Origin: JAXLQL01 sp046331625
GTDB taxonomy: Bacteria > Acidobacteriota > Terriglobia > Bryobacterales > Bryobacteraceae
Direction of reading: 5' to 3'
Assembly: GCA_046331625.1 (NCBI GenBank)
Contig: JAXLQL010000037.1
Location: 1-64,000 of the forward strand
Length of the DNA: 64,000 nucleotides
Program-made: the position numbers and the translations under genes
In this document: one piece after another, positions 24,795 through 34,016 of the stretch
How positions within the stretch are numbered: position 1 is the first letter of the stretch
Layout: the number at the start of each line of letters is the position of its first letter
The notes under the pieces: generated by a model
What the model was told of the DNA's origin: nothing
The model's input: the letters and a program-made list of their open reading frames with translations, nothing else
The model's database searches: none

Positions 24795-27419
24795 ATGCGG
24801 TGGCTTACGCAGTTGCGTTTGCGCATTCGATCCCTTTTACTCCGCTCCAAGATCGAACATGACTTGGACCAGGAACTGCAGTTCCACATCGCCGAGCAGA
24901 AGGCCGAGTTCCTGAGCCAAGGGATGACGGATGCCGAAGCCGAGTCCGCTGCCCGCCGAAGCTTTGGAAATTCCGCCGCCGTGGCGGAGCAGTGCCGTGA
25001 CCAACGTCAAACACGCTGGATCGAAGACCTCTCGAGTGACGCACGCTTCGCCTTGCGAACCCTCGGGCGATCTCCCGGATTCACCGTCGCAGCGGTGGCG
25101 ACGCTCGCGCTCGGAATCGGCGCCAACATGGCGTTCTTCTCCGCCGCGTACGGAGTCCTCTTTCGCCCGCTGCCCTACCCGGAACCCGATCGGCTTGTGG
25201 AGCTCGAACTCGGCTTCGGCGGCGTCGGGCCCACAACCGCTCTTCGGGACCTCTCCACACTTGTCGACTACGCGGGCTTCCTATCCGACACTCCAGCCGT
25301 CGCCCGCTTGAATGGCGAAGCCGTTCGCCTCAGAAGTACCCAGGTCACATGGAATCTTGCCCGCGTGCTCGGGGTCAAGCCCTTCCTCGGCCGCTGGTTT
25401 GAATCGCGAGACGAGATTGCCGGACAAATGCGCGTGGTCGTCTTGAGCAGCCGCATTTGGCAGGAGCGCTTTGGCGCCGATCCGAACATCGTTGGCCGGC
25501 AGTTTCTGCTGAATGACGAGCCGCACGAAATCGCCGGTGTCATGCCGCCGGACTTCGCCTTTCCGGCCCCGCTCACCGACGTGTGGACGCCGGTACGGAT
25601 CGACACTTCTAATCCCGGATACATGTGGGGCGGCAACAACCTCTGGCCGATCGGGCGCCTTCGCGCAGGTACGGCCGTGGCTTCGGGCGAATCCGAGCTT
25701 CGCTCGTTGGTCGAGCGAATCCGTCCGATGTTTCCCTGGCGCATGCCCGACGTGTGGGGAAGGAGTTCCCGTCTCGTCCTGCACCACGCCATCGTAAGAG
25801 ACTCGAGGCCCAAGCTTGTCGCCCTTGCCTTGGCCTCGCTCCTTCTGCTGGTGATCGCTTGTGGCAACGCCGGCAATCTGCTCCTCGCCAAATGGTTGCG
25901 CCGCGGGCGCGAGTTCGCCGTGCGGGAAGCATTGGGCGCGGGGCGAGGCCGTTTGCTGAGGCAGATCATCGCTGAGAACCTCGTGCTCGCGGGCCTGGGC
26001 GCCGCCGCCGGATCCGCGGTTGCGTGGACTCTGATCGGCCTGCTTCCGTTGCTGCTCGGCGACGTGCCGCGGATTCACGATCTCGACATTGCCCCGAAGA
26101 TGGCTTTCGCGGTTGCCCTGGCGATGGCCGTGACATTCGGCCTACTCACGGTCGCTCCCATGCTGCAATCGAAGATCCTTGGGGGCCGAGTCGTCGCCGG
26201 CGGCCGCGGCGGAGCGCTTCCCAAATCCACCCGCCTCTCGCTCGCGCTGGCTGGCCTCCAACTGGCTATGGCCACCGCGCTGCTGATCGGAGCGGGCCTC
26301 ATGGCCAGAACCCTCTGGCAACTGGCAAATGTCGACTCGGGTATTCGAGCCACGCAGGCAATGACCGGTACCGTCTCGATCGGTCCGGGCCGCTGCGCCG
26401 CTTCCGGACGTTGTTGGACGTTCCTCCAGGATCTCGGAGCCACTCTGGCGGGAGTTCCCGGAGTTCGCAGTGTCAATTGGTCGAATGGCATCCCGCTCAC
26501 CAAGCCAACATCCGCCGTATCCGTCGACATCGAAGATCATCCAAGAGATCCCGGAGCCCCGGCGTACGTTCTTTGGAACGCTACAGCCACACCCGGCTAC
26601 TTCTCCGCGCTCGGAATCTCGCTCCGTGCCGGGCGCTACTTCACTCCCGCCGACACGCGTACCTCTCTTCCGGTCGCGATCATCAGTGAGTCCACTGCCA
26701 AGCGATTCTGGCCGTCGCAATCTGCGCTGGGAAAGACGATCCGCCCCGTGTCAGCCAAGGCCGGCCGGACCGTTGTGGGAATCGTCTCCGACGTCAAGCA
26801 TTATTCTCTGGATGGGTACCCGCCCTGGATCGATGGAGTGCAGTACGCACCTTTCGAACAGGCGTTCTCGGCGAGGTCTTCGAGCTTGCTCCAACTCTCG
26901 ATCTTCGTGGAAACGGTGGAAGGCCAAAGGGTGGCGCTCGACGGCGTCATTCGCCAAAGGTTTCCTGACGTCGCCGTCTCCGTGCTAGAGCCGGTGGGAG
27001 AAGTGCGGAGAGGCTCCGTCTCGAACCGCCGATCCACGGCCTGGCTTCTATCGCTGCTCGCATCGCTCGGCCTGCTTCTCGGAATCATCGGAGTTCACGG
27101 AGTGCTGGCGCAACGCGCTGCCCTCCGGTCCTCGGAGATGGGCATTCGAGTGGCGCTCGGCGCATCGCGGCGTCAGATTGCGAAGATCGTCCTGCGCGAG
27201 GCCCTGCTCGTCGCATTGGCCGGCTCCACCTCCGGTGTCGTTGGCGCGTTGGTTCTGAGCCGGTTCTTACGTTCGCTTCTGTTCGGGATCGCGGAAAATG
27301 ATTTCGCGTCTTACGCGGGCGGGGCTGGCCTCTTGATTGTCACGGCGCTGCTTTCGGCGGCGGCTCCCGCATACAGAGCGTCCCTGGTGGACCCGGCGCG
27401 GACCCTACGTTCGGAATAA
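24795..27419 (+). CDS. ADOP family permease (acidobacterial duplicated orphan permease; MacB/FtsX-like)
   Basis: 874 residues. The N-terminal PadR-linked segment (RSKIEHDLDQELQFHIAEQK, residues about 20-90) is followed by two FtsX-type modules. Each has a first TM helix (about 95-120, GFTVAAVATLALGIGANMAF), a periplasmic MacB-like core domain, and three TM helices (about 335-440 and 745-870). No ATPase gene is adjacent, hence 'orphan'. The C-terminus shows LRSSEMGIRVALGASRRQI and YRASLVDPARTLRSE, both diagnostic. It is co-transcribed with padR. The biological role of this large acidobacterial family is unknown, and export or envelope stress are possibilities. Confidence 0.93.
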   Translation: MRWLTQLRLRIRSLLLRSKIEHDLDQELQFHIAEQKAEFLSQGMTDAEAESAARRSFGNSAAVAEQCRDQRQTRWIEDLSSDARFALRTLGRSPGFTVAAVATLALGIGANMAFFSAAYGVLFRPLPYPEPDRLVELELGFGGVGPTTALRDLSTLVDYAGFLSDTPAVARLNGEAVRLRSTQVTWNLARVLGVKPFLGRWFESRDEIAGQMRVVVLSSRIWQERFGADPNIVGRQFLLNDEPHEIAGVMPPDFAFPAPLTDVWTPVRIDTSNPGYMWGGNNLWPIGRLRAGTAVASGESELRSLVERIRPMFPWRMPDVWGRSSRLVLHHAIVRDSRPKLVALALASLLLLVIACGNAGNLLLAKWLRRGREFAVREALGAGRGRLLRQIIAENLVLAGLGAAAGSAVAWTLIGLLPLLLGDVPRIHDLDIAPKMAFAVALAMAVTFGLLTVAPMLQSKILGGRVVAGGRGGALPKSTRLSLALAGLQLAMATALLIGAGLMARTLWQLANVDSGIRATQAMTGTVSIGPGRCAASGRCWTFLQDLGATLAGVPGVRSVNWSNGIPLTKPTSAVSVDIEDHPRDPGAPAYVLWNATATPGYFSALGISLRAGRYFTPADTRTSLPVAIISESTAKRFWPSQSALGKTIRPVSAKAGRTVVGIVSDVKHYSLDGYPPWIDGVQYAPFEQAFSARSSSLLQLSIFVETVEGQRVALDGVIRQRFPDVAVSVLEPVGEVRRGSVSNRRSTAWLLSLLASLGLLLGIIGVHGVLAQRAALRSSEMGIRVALGASRRQIAKIVLREALLVALAGSTSGVVGALVLSRFLRSLLFGIAENDFASYAGGAGLLIVTALLSAAAPAYRASLVDPARTLRSE

Positions 27420-27421
27420 GG

Positions 27422-28845
27422 TCACTTCACCGGACCGCGCAGAGCTTGCCCGGGAAAAACGCCGTCCACGATCTTCCCTTCGGTCACTACGAGCGTTCCC
27501 ATCACCATCGCATAGCGGACTCCTTCTGACTCCTGGGCCGGCTTCTCGAACGTAGAACGATCGCGAATCACCGCCGCATCGAAGATCACCAAATCCGCAT
27601 CTGCGCCCGCCTGCACGCGACCCTTGCGCTTCATCTGCGGAACTCGCCGTTCGAGCGTCCGCGCGGGCATGATCGTCATCTTCGCGATCGCCTCGGCGAG
27701 CGGCAGCGCTTTCTCCTCGCGCACATACTGCCGCAGGATCTTCGAGAACGTGCCAGCGCTCCGAGGATGCCCGTTCGGCGTAATGTCGAATCCGTCAGAC
27801 GCGATCATCGAGAGCGGATGCACCACCGCGGCGCGCACGCCTTCTTCGGTATTCGCGTGATAGATCACGAGCCCGCGCTCCTTGCGATAGCGAAAAAAGC
27901 TCTCGCGCGTGAGCCGCTCGCCGGTCTTGAACCACTGGAGCTTGGCGAACTCCTCATCTGGCCGATTCTCCCAGCCATCGTAGGACGCCGACTCGATCCG
28001 CGTCGCGCCCGCCGTGTACGGATAAGCTTCGGTGGTGACGTCGAGCCCGCGAGCACGCGCGCCGTCGATCATCTCGAGCGTCTTGCCGATCGAGCCGAGA
28101 CTCAGCGAGTTGATGTGGACCACATGCAATGACGCACCCGTCACCGCCGCCGCGGCGATCGCTTCGCCCAGCGCCTGGATGCGCACGTTGTCACCGATCG
28201 AACTCGACGAAGCACGCACGTGTACGTGGCAAACCAAGCCATGCCGCGCAGCGAGGCGGAACACCTCGATGATCTCCCAGTTCGACGCGCCGGGCGTGTA
28301 CTGCACACCCAGCCCCATGGCGACCGCGCCCTTCGCGATCTCCTGCTCGAGCCGCATCTTGATCCGCGCGATCTGCTCGTCGTTGGCCGCGCCGAATGCC
28401 GCCTTGTCCGCGGGCAGAAAGTCACCGCTATCGCCGAGCACTTCCATGCGCACGGGCGGATGTCCCGCCGAAACGCCGTGATGCAGAATCGACCGTCCGC
28501 GCCGCGCCTCGTACCAGCCGTTCACATCGGCGGTGCCGATCTCGAGTTCGAGCGACGAAGTGACGCCGTCGAGGATCTCGTAGCGGTCCGAGGCCGGGTC
28601 GCGGCCATGCCAGTGGAGATCGATGAAGCCGGGCGCGAGCACGAGTCCGCGCGCGTCGATGCGCCGCACACCTTGAAATCGGCGCAGCGGGAAACTGCCG
28701 CGATCGACGTGCCTCGGATTCCGACATGGCGCACCGCATCCAGCTGGCCCCGATCGATGACGCGCGCGCCTTCGATGACGAGGTCGAAGCGCGCCTGCGC
28801 AGCGGGTGCGGCGGCGCACGCCGCCAGCCAGAGACGCCGGGTCAT
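27422..28845 (-). pseudogene. N-acyl-D-amino-acid deacylase (D-aminoacylase family), frameshifted near the N-terminus
   Basis: The true start is MTRRLWLAACAAAPAAQARF, a signal peptide, at 28845. The sequence continues DLVIEGARVIDRGQLDAVRH and GIRGTSIAAVS. Near 28670-28700 the reading must shift by one base to continue as GVRRIDARGLVLAPGFIDLH and then WHG. From there it is an intact amidohydrolase to the stop: metal-binding GFIDLHWH, VCHVHVRASS, LHVVHINSLS, IASDGFDITPNGHPRSAGTF and KGRVQAGADADLVIFD. The full length would be about 474 residues. The single lesion could be a sequencing slip or a real knock-out. It converges with the ADOP gene with only 2 bases between. A TACAAT box lies 6 bases before the start. 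Confidence 0.75.
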
Positions 28846-28851
28846 CTCGCT

Positions 28852-28857
28852 ATTGTA
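28852..28857 (-). promoter_or_regulatory. -10-like box of the aminoacylase gene, leaderless type
   Basis: On the minus strand TACAAT ends 6 bases before ATG 28845, with no ribosome-binding sequence. Confidence 0.45.
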
Positions 28858-28897
28858 ATGAGCGCTCCCGTCTCCGCCACGCGCCAAACGCTCCCGC

Positions 28898-28903
28898 TAT
28901 GAT
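28898..28903 (+). promoter_or_regulatory. -10-like box of the hicB gene, leaderless type
   Basis: TATGAT ends 8 bases before ATG 28912, with no ribosome-binding sequence. Confidence 0.4.
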
Positions 28904-28911
28904 GGATCTCG

Positions 28912-29121
28912 ATGAACGAACTGGTATTCGAAGTCTCGCAGGAGCCGGACGGGGGCTACTGCGCCGAGTGCTTGACCGAGGGCATTTTCACGCAAGCGGA
29001 CACCTGGGAAGCGTTACGCAGTAGCGTTGTGGATGCGGTAAATGGCTACTATTTCGACCGAACTCCCCCGAGCAAGATCCGGCTGCATTTGGTGCGAGAC
29101 GAGGTGCTGTCGGTAGCGTGA
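28912..29121 (+). CDS. HicB-like antitoxin
   Basis: A 69-residue protein with the HicB partial RNase-H fold (FEVSQEPDGGYCAECLTEGI, then TQADTWEALRSSVVDAVNGY) and no C-terminal DNA-binding domain. It would neutralise the adjacent HicA mRNA interferase. The stop overlaps the start of the hicA reading (GTGA at 29118-29121), as expected for a coupled pair. The antitoxin-first order differs from E. coli hicAB but is common for this short HicB type. The antitoxin is intact while its toxin is broken. Confidence 0.75.
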   Translation: MNELVFEVSQEPDGGYCAECLTEGIFTQADTWEALRSSVVDAVNGYYFDRTPPSKIRLHLVRDEVLSVA

Positions 29122-29356
29122 AGATACCGCGCGACCTGTCTGGGCAACGCTTGGACGAATCTCTCTGCCGCCGGTGAGGCTACGAACAATTCACCAAACG
29201 GGAAGCCACATCATTCTCCAGACAAACGAGCCGGCGCATCATCGGGTCGCGGTCCCCGCGCATGCAGCGCTCCGCATCGGGACTCTCAATTCGATCCTCC
29301 GCGCGATTGCCCGCCACAAAGGAGTGTCCCGAGAGGATATTGTGGATTCACTCTGA
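29118..29356 (+). pseudogene. HicA-like mRNA interferase toxin, interrupted
   Basis: The gene begins GTG-KIPRDLSGQRLDESLCRR and hits an in-frame TGA at 29175. After it GYE follows in the same frame, and then a one-base shift restores the HicA core (HQTGSHIILQTNEPAHHRVA, then VPAHAALRIGTLNSILRAIA and SREDIVDSL). The catalytic His of GSH is kept. A GTG at 29174 overlapping the stop (GTGA) could restart a 60-residue product lacking the first beta strand, but normal HicA is about 75-80 residues. The toxin is probably inactive. Confidence 0.65.
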
Positions 29357-29377
29357 TCGCCAGTGCGGCGTCCGGCA

Positions 29378-30346
29378 TCACCGCCGCTTCATGAGCTCCT
29401 TCAGGTCACGCGACTCCGCGGTCTCAGGACCATCCGCCAGGTACTTCTCGAGCCAATCCCGGAGCTTCGTGTCATTGCCTCGTGCAACGGAGTTGAGTCC
29501 CCCGAGATTGAATCGCAGAAATCCCTTCTTGTCGAAATCGTCGAGAGCGGAGCCTTCGTAAAACATCTCCACTTGCTCCTTGGTTGCAGTCGAGAGTCGC
29601 GGGGCCATTTCGAAGTTGCCGCTCTTGGCTCGAACGTAGACGACCTTGTCGCTTCGTTCGACAACCCGGACCTTACTGTCCCCGGCGCGTGCCGTAAACT
29701 CGACGTGATATGCCACCGTAACGGACTGTTCCGGATCCGCGGAGTACGAAGTCATGAGGCCCCTGGTCTCGCGGCCGGGGTGATCACCAGTGGGTAGGAA
29801 GTGACTGCTGGAAGTGAAGCTCAAACATGGCTCGAACTTTTCTCGGGTCAGGTCGATCCACGATTCGAGTTTGCCGGAAACACCCAGACCGGCCGCGCCC
29901 TGTCCGGTCACCACCAAGTATGGCTTCCCTCCGAGCCTAGTGACCCTGTGCTCCGGATGAAAGTACTTGACGAATGGAGAGTACGATCCCGAGTGCCGCC
30001 ATTTGCCGGGGCCGTTGCTCCGATACCGGAGGAACACCTGGAACCCCGAGGATTCATGTTCCAGGATGACGATGAGCTGCAGCGGATCCGCGACGGTGAT
30101 GACTTCGCTCGAGCAAGGAGGAACTCCCTGAAACCCCGCGCTACAACTCGGAAGAAAACTCTCGTGCTTCAGCGCTCGCCACAGGGGTGCCCACTCGAAA
30201 TTCGAATGCGTCTCGACGAACTTCGCCAGTTCCAACGGAGAACCGGCAAGCCTCTCGATCTCCTCGTCGTCCGCGAAGCCTGAAAACCCGCACGACAGAA
30301 CCACCGCCGCAAACAGCAGCCTCCGCACTCTCCCCTTATACCTCAT
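29378..30346 (-). CDS. Secreted protein of unknown function
   Basis: 322 residues with an N-terminal signal peptide (RRLLFAAVVLSCGFSGFADD). I do not recognise the family. Visible features are a stretch rich in aromatic and small residues (GSYSPFVKYFHPEHRVTRLG), a probable beta-rich middle (LQLIVILEHESSGFQVFLRY, SVTVAYHVEFTARAG) and a charged C-terminus (TKLRDWLEKYLADGPETAES). Three Cys (about 68, 77, 173) could be oxidised in the periplasm. It stands alone between the broken hicA (convergent) and the GAF-ANTAR gene. Confidence 0.6.
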   Translation of the reverse strand: MRYKGRVRRLLFAAVVLSCGFSGFADDEEIERLAGSPLELAKFVETHSNFEWAPLWRALKHESFLPSCSAGFQGVPPCSSEVITVADPLQLIVILEHESSGFQVFLRYRSNGPGKWRHSGSYSPFVKYFHPEHRVTRLGGKPYLVVTGQGAAGLGVSGKLESWIDLTREKFEPCLSFTSSSHFLPTGDHPGRETRGLMTSYSADPEQSVTVAYHVEFTARAGDSKVRVVERSDKVVYVRAKSGNFEMAPRLSTATKEQVEMFYEGSALDDFDKKGFLRFNLGGLNSVARGNDTKLRDWLEKYLADGPETAESRDLKELMKRR

Positions 30347-30382
30347 CCAGGGAAGCCGCGCGATCGCAAATCCGCCAGCCGT

Positions 30383-31111
30383 CTAGGTCGCTGCGGCTGA
30401 CTTCCGATTCATCTCCTCAGCCAGAATGATCGCCTCGGCCAGTTCCTTCATCGGCCTCCGCATCCGCCGCGACTCGCCCCGCAACCGTAAGTACGCTTCT
30501 TCCTCGGTGAGGTTGTGATTCCGTTGCAGGATCCCCTTGGCGCGCTCCACCACCTTGCGCGTCTGGATCTCCGTGTGCAGCCGCTCATTCTCCTCTTCGA
30601 GCTTCGCCCGCGCAATCGCGATTCCCATCTGCTCGCCCACGAAGCTCGCCAATGAGATCTCCTCTTCGGTGTGCGCGTGCTGCTTCCGGTGATGCACGTT
30701 CACCACCCCGATCACCTCGCCGCCGCTGACCAACGGGACCGAGAGAAACGCCTCGTAGGTGTCCTCCACCAGCGCCCCGAACGTCTTGAATCGCGGATCG
30801 GCGGCCGCGTTCGACGTGAGCGAAACCGGTTCTTTGTGCTCCGCCACCCAACCCGTGACGCCTTCGCCCATCTTCATCCGCAACTGGCCCAGTTCACTGG
30901 CGTGCGGCACCTGCGATGCCCGCAGTACGATCTCCTGTTCCTCCTTGTCGAGCAGATAAACGAGGCAGGCGTCGCAGGCCGTGACTTGAACCGTCAGACC
31001 CAACACCTCACCCAGCATCTCATCCAACGTGAGCTCCGAGCTGACGATACCGCTGATCCTGCGCAGCAGCTCCACTTGCGAAGGGGTAGTTTCCATATAG
31101 TTTTCGACCAT
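30383..31111 (-). CDS. GAF-ANTAR regulatory protein (RNA-binding antiterminator)
   Basis: 242 residues. A GAF sensory domain spans about 15-160 (LDEMLGEVLGLTVQVTACDA, GEGVTGWVAEHKEPVSLTSN, EVIGVVNVHHRKQHAH). A coiled linker and an ANTAR domain follow (about 170-235: RKVVERAKGILQRNHNLTEE, then EAYLRLRGESRRMRRPMKEL). ANTAR proteins bind paired hexanucleotide stem-loops in leader RNAs and prevent termination, and the GAF part would control this through a ligand or redox state. No histidine kinase is adjacent. The target RNA is unknown. Confidence 0.88.
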   Translation of the reverse strand: MVENYMETTPSQVELLRRISGIVSSELTLDEMLGEVLGLTVQVTACDACLVYLLDKEEQEIVLRASQVPHASELGQLRMKMGEGVTGWVAEHKEPVSLTSNAAADPRFKTFGALVEDTYEAFLSVPLVSGGEVIGVVNVHHRKQHAHTEEEISLASFVGEQMGIAIARAKLEEENERLHTEIQTRKVVERAKGILQRNHNLTEEEAYLRLRGESRRMRRPMKELAEAIILAEEMNRKSAAAT

Positions 31112-31178
31112 CTCGCTATGACCAGCCTAACGGCGGTAGCCTGGAAGGGTCCAATCTAAAATTTCTATCGAGGCCATA

Positions 31179-32072
31179 GTGAACATTCCAAGACTGCCGG
31201 TCGCTCTCGCTGCTCTCGCCTGCCTCTGCCCCCTGATGGCTCAGGACCTGCGCGGCGTGGTCGACATCCATGCCCACTCCGGACCCGACAGCACACCCAG
31301 GTCAATCGATTCACTATCCCTGGTACGTTTGGCGAAGCAGAAAGGCTATCGCGCCATAGTGTTGAAAAGCCACTACGAGCCGACAGCCGCCCTGGCTGGC
31401 TTGGCGCGGCAGGAAGCGGCCGGACTCGAAGTCTTCGGCGGCATCGCTCTCAACCGCACCGTCGGCGGCATCAACCTCGCCGCTGTCGAGCGCATGACGC
31501 GAGTCGACGGCGGATGGGGCCGCATCGTCTGGATGCCCACCTTCGATTCCGAGAACCAAGCCCGCTTCAACAAACAGAACGCTCCGTTCGTGAGCGTGTC
31601 GAAGGGCGGCAAGCTCCTGCCCGAAGTACTGGCGATGCTCGACCTGATCGCGCAGAAGAAGCTAGTGCTCGCCACCGGACACTCCACGCCAGCGGAAGAC
31701 CTCATGCTGATTCGCGAGGCCAAAGCGCGCGGTGTGCAACGCATCGTCGTGACGCACGGAATGCTGCCGCCTGTGTCGATGACCGTGGAGCAGGCGCGCG
31801 AGGCCGCGTCGCTCGGAGCCTACGTCGAGTTCGTCGGCAACGCAATGATCGGCACTACCAAGTCGGTCGAGTTCAAGGACTACGCGGTGGCGATGAAAGC
31901 GATCGGCTTCGAGCGCTGCATTCTCTCGAGTGATCTCGGCCAGAAGGGTAACCCGCTCCATCCCGACGGACTCGAAATGATCTTCCGAGGATTACGCGCT
32001 GCGGGCCTGACCGTGGAGCAGATCGAGCAGATGGTGAAGAAGAATCCCGCCCGCCTTCTCTCTCTCGAGTAG
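31179..32072 (+). CDS. Exported amidohydrolase-like protein (DUF6282 type)
   Basis: 297 residues with a signal peptide (ALAALACLCPLMAQ). The metal-dependent hydrolase pattern is clear: VVDIHAHSGPD (HxH, about 30), VLKSHYEP (about 66), LVLATGHSTPAEDL (about 163), IVVTHGML (about 185) and LSSDLGQKGNPLHPDGLEM (about 245). Start is GTG 31179 with GAGG 6 bases upstream. A stop right before a palindromic repeat (32086-32103) may use that repeat as terminator. The substrate is unknown. Confidence 0.75.
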   Translation: MNIPRLPVALAALACLCPLMAQDLRGVVDIHAHSGPDSTPRSIDSLSLVRLAKQKGYRAIVLKSHYEPTAALAGLARQEAAGLEVFGGIALNRTVGGINLAAVERMTRVDGGWGRIVWMPTFDSENQARFNKQNAPFVSVSKGGKLLPEVLAMLDLIAQKKLVLATGHSTPAEDLMLIREAKARGVQRIVVTHGMLPPVSMTVEQAREAASLGAYVEFVGNAMIGTTKSVEFKDYAVAMKAIGFERCILSSDLGQKGNPLHPDGLEMIFRGLRAAGLTVEQIEQMVKKNPARLLSLE

Positions 32073-32085
32073 GGTGTGGGGCAGC

Positions 32086-32103
32086 GCGGGACTTCAGTCC
32101 CGC
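32086..32103. repeat. Palindromic repeat copy (single hairpin)
   Basis: GCGGGACTTCAGTCCCGC preceded by GTGTGGGGCA. It is the reverse-orientation form, directly after the stop codon of the DUF6282-type gene and before the SUKH-like gene. Confidence 0.75.
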
Positions 32104-32132
32104 TGTCCGTCAGTTCACGAATCCCGAACTAC

Positions 32133-32880
32133 ATGCCCTCCTTTCATTCAGCCACCTTCGCTTTGTTGGGACACCTGCCGCACCCATCTCCGGAAGCCTC
32201 CTCCGACCTCACGCAGGCACAACACCGACTCGGTTTTCCACTCCCGGCCTCCATCCGAGAATGGTACGCCCACTCGGATGCGCTCGAAATCTTGGCGAAG
32301 CACAGCAACGACGACCCGCCTATTCCAGTCTCCAAGTTCGCCGTGACCATGTGGAGATCCCTTCGGCTCCTCCCCTTCCGAATCGAGAACCAGGGAGTGT
32401 GCACTTGGTCGATCGCACTCGACGGCTCCGATGATCCCCCGGTCTATGTAGACGTCGATTCCAACGGACGCGACTGGCATCTCCTTGCACCCAATTTCTC
32501 CACCTACGTCCGAACCTGCGTCTGGGACTACAAGGTCGTGCTTCGCCGCACAGCACTCGTGGAAGCAAAACGTGCCGCTGTCGCCGGAGGCCGTCCGCGT
32601 CTTGGAACGGACATTTCGCGCCGAATCCAAGACGTATGGCTGGCCCGGAAGCACGCAATATCGTTTCGAAGGCGACCGCTGCGGCATTCTGATTTGGTCC
32701 GGCGAAAATCAAGCGGATTGGTTCGTGGGCGCGCAAAGCGAGGCGGCACTCGAGGCATGCCTACAGTCGATTTGGAACCTCGACAACACCGGACCCGCCT
32801 TCTATGGATCCTCCCCTCGCGGGGAGAGAGTCCTGCGTCACCTGAGCCAAGCCCGCATCGGCCGCTCGCCGAGCGGGTAA
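32133..32880 (+). pseudogene. SUKH/SMI1-KNR4-like protein, frameshifted
   Basis: The first frame gives LTQAQHRLGFPLPASIREWY, then a long segment ending RTCVWDYKVVLR. Around 32540-32590 the coding signal moves to another frame, which continues QNVPLSPEAVRVLERTFRAE, YRFEGDRCGILIWSGENQAD and ALEACLQSIWNLDNTGPAFY to a stop at 32880. SUKH proteins often act as immunity proteins against contact-dependent toxins. No toxin gene is seen here. One indel joins the halves. It may be a real lesion or a sequence error. Confidence 0.55.
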
Positions 32881-32911
32881 TTCCGCCTGCAAAACTCCAG
32901 TCGCGCTACGC

Positions 32912-34003
32912 TCAGTCCGCTTCCGTCGCTCCCGCCGCTGGACCCGTCAACCAAGCCCGAATCTGCGGGCCCCGTGTCCGCACCACCGAAAGCGCTAGCA
33001 TCAGCCCGATGATGAACACCGCCATCCCCGCTGTCTGCGGCACCGTCAGGTTCTCTTTCCACGGCCAGAACCAGCGCCCATAGACGAGTTCGATATGAGC
33101 CCAGTAGACCAGCAGTGACGTCGTGCCCAACTGTTGCAGCCAGTTCCAGCGCTCGTTGATCACGTAGGTGTCCCACACATAAGCAAGCGCGATCACGATC
33201 AGGATCACGCCCAACTTCACGAACACCTGCGCCGGACTGTTCAGCCAGAACTCCGACTTCGGATAGATCGAGAACGGAATGTCGGCCGCGTAGCGCGCAG
33301 CCATGATCAACGCCGCACCAAAGATCGCGCTCCACTGAAACACCTTCTCGAGTGAATCCGGACGCAACACACGCAGCAAGCTCCCCGCCGACACGCCGAA
33401 CGCGAGAAACGCCGCCCACGGGAACAGGCTGAAGTAGTTATAGTCCGGCACCAGGTACATGCGGAGCCAGTCCGGCACGCCGCTCCAATCCAACTGGGAA
33501 ACGAGCGGAGACACCGCGGCAATAGCCACGCCAAGGGCCGCGCACAGCCGGATCCGGTCCCGCGTCGAGAACACCGCCATCAGCGACATCAGAGACAATC
33601 CCAAACCCATGCAGTTGAGGATGTCCACCTTCAGCAAATCCGTCCACGGACTGTTCGGCCACGCAAACAGCCACAGCTGGAACCGGAACAGATACGCCAG
33701 CGCCAGCAGGTAGCCCGAGCGCCGCAGCGCCACCAAGATCCGCTCCCCAGTCCCGAGCCCCTTGCGCTCAGAGGAGTTCATAAGGAACGCCAGCGTGATA
33801 CCTGTCAGAAACAGGAACGTCGCCGGCGGCATCCCGCCCAAAAACTGCGACAGCGTGTAGATCGACCCCTCGCGCCACTCCTTGCCCGTGAAGGAATGGA
33901 ACACGTGGCCCTGCAGCATCACCACGGCCGCCAAGCCGCGCATCCAATCGAGATACCCCAGCCGGCTCGATGAAGTCTTTACTTTGGGATTGGCGATCGA
34001 CAA
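32912..34003 (-). CDS. Membrane acyltransferase of the heparan-alpha-glucosaminide N-acetyltransferase (DUF1624) type
   Basis: A 363-residue inner-membrane protein with about ten TM helices. It begins with the family motif RLGYLDWMRGLAAVVMLQGH (Asp and His conserved), followed by FLGGMPPATFLFLTGITLAF and later SLLVYWAHIELVYGRWFW near the C-terminus. Members acetylate sugars using cytoplasmic acetyl-CoA. Start is TTG 34003 with GGAAG upstream. It lies 13 bases after the LolA-like gene in the same minus-strand run, so it is likely part of a three-gene operon with 34017-35071. Confidence 0.8.
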   Translation of the reverse strand: MSIANPKVKTSSSRLGYLDWMRGLAAVVMLQGHVFHSFTGKEWREGSIYTLSQFLGGMPPATFLFLTGITLAFLMNSSERKGLGTGERILVALRRSGYLLALAYLFRFQLWLFAWPNSPWTDLLKVDILNCMGLGLSLMSLMAVFSTRDRIRLCAALGVAIAAVSPLVSQLDWSGVPDWLRMYLVPDYNYFSLFPWAAFLAFGVSAGSLLRVLRPDSLEKVFQWSAIFGAALIMAARYAADIPFSIYPKSEFWLNSPAQVFVKLGVILIVIALAYVWDTYVINERWNWLQQLGTTSLLVYWAHIELVYGRWFWPWKENLTVPQTAGMAVFIIGLMLALSVVRTRGPQIRAWLTGPAAGATEAD

Positions 34004-34016
34004 AATCAGCTTCCCG

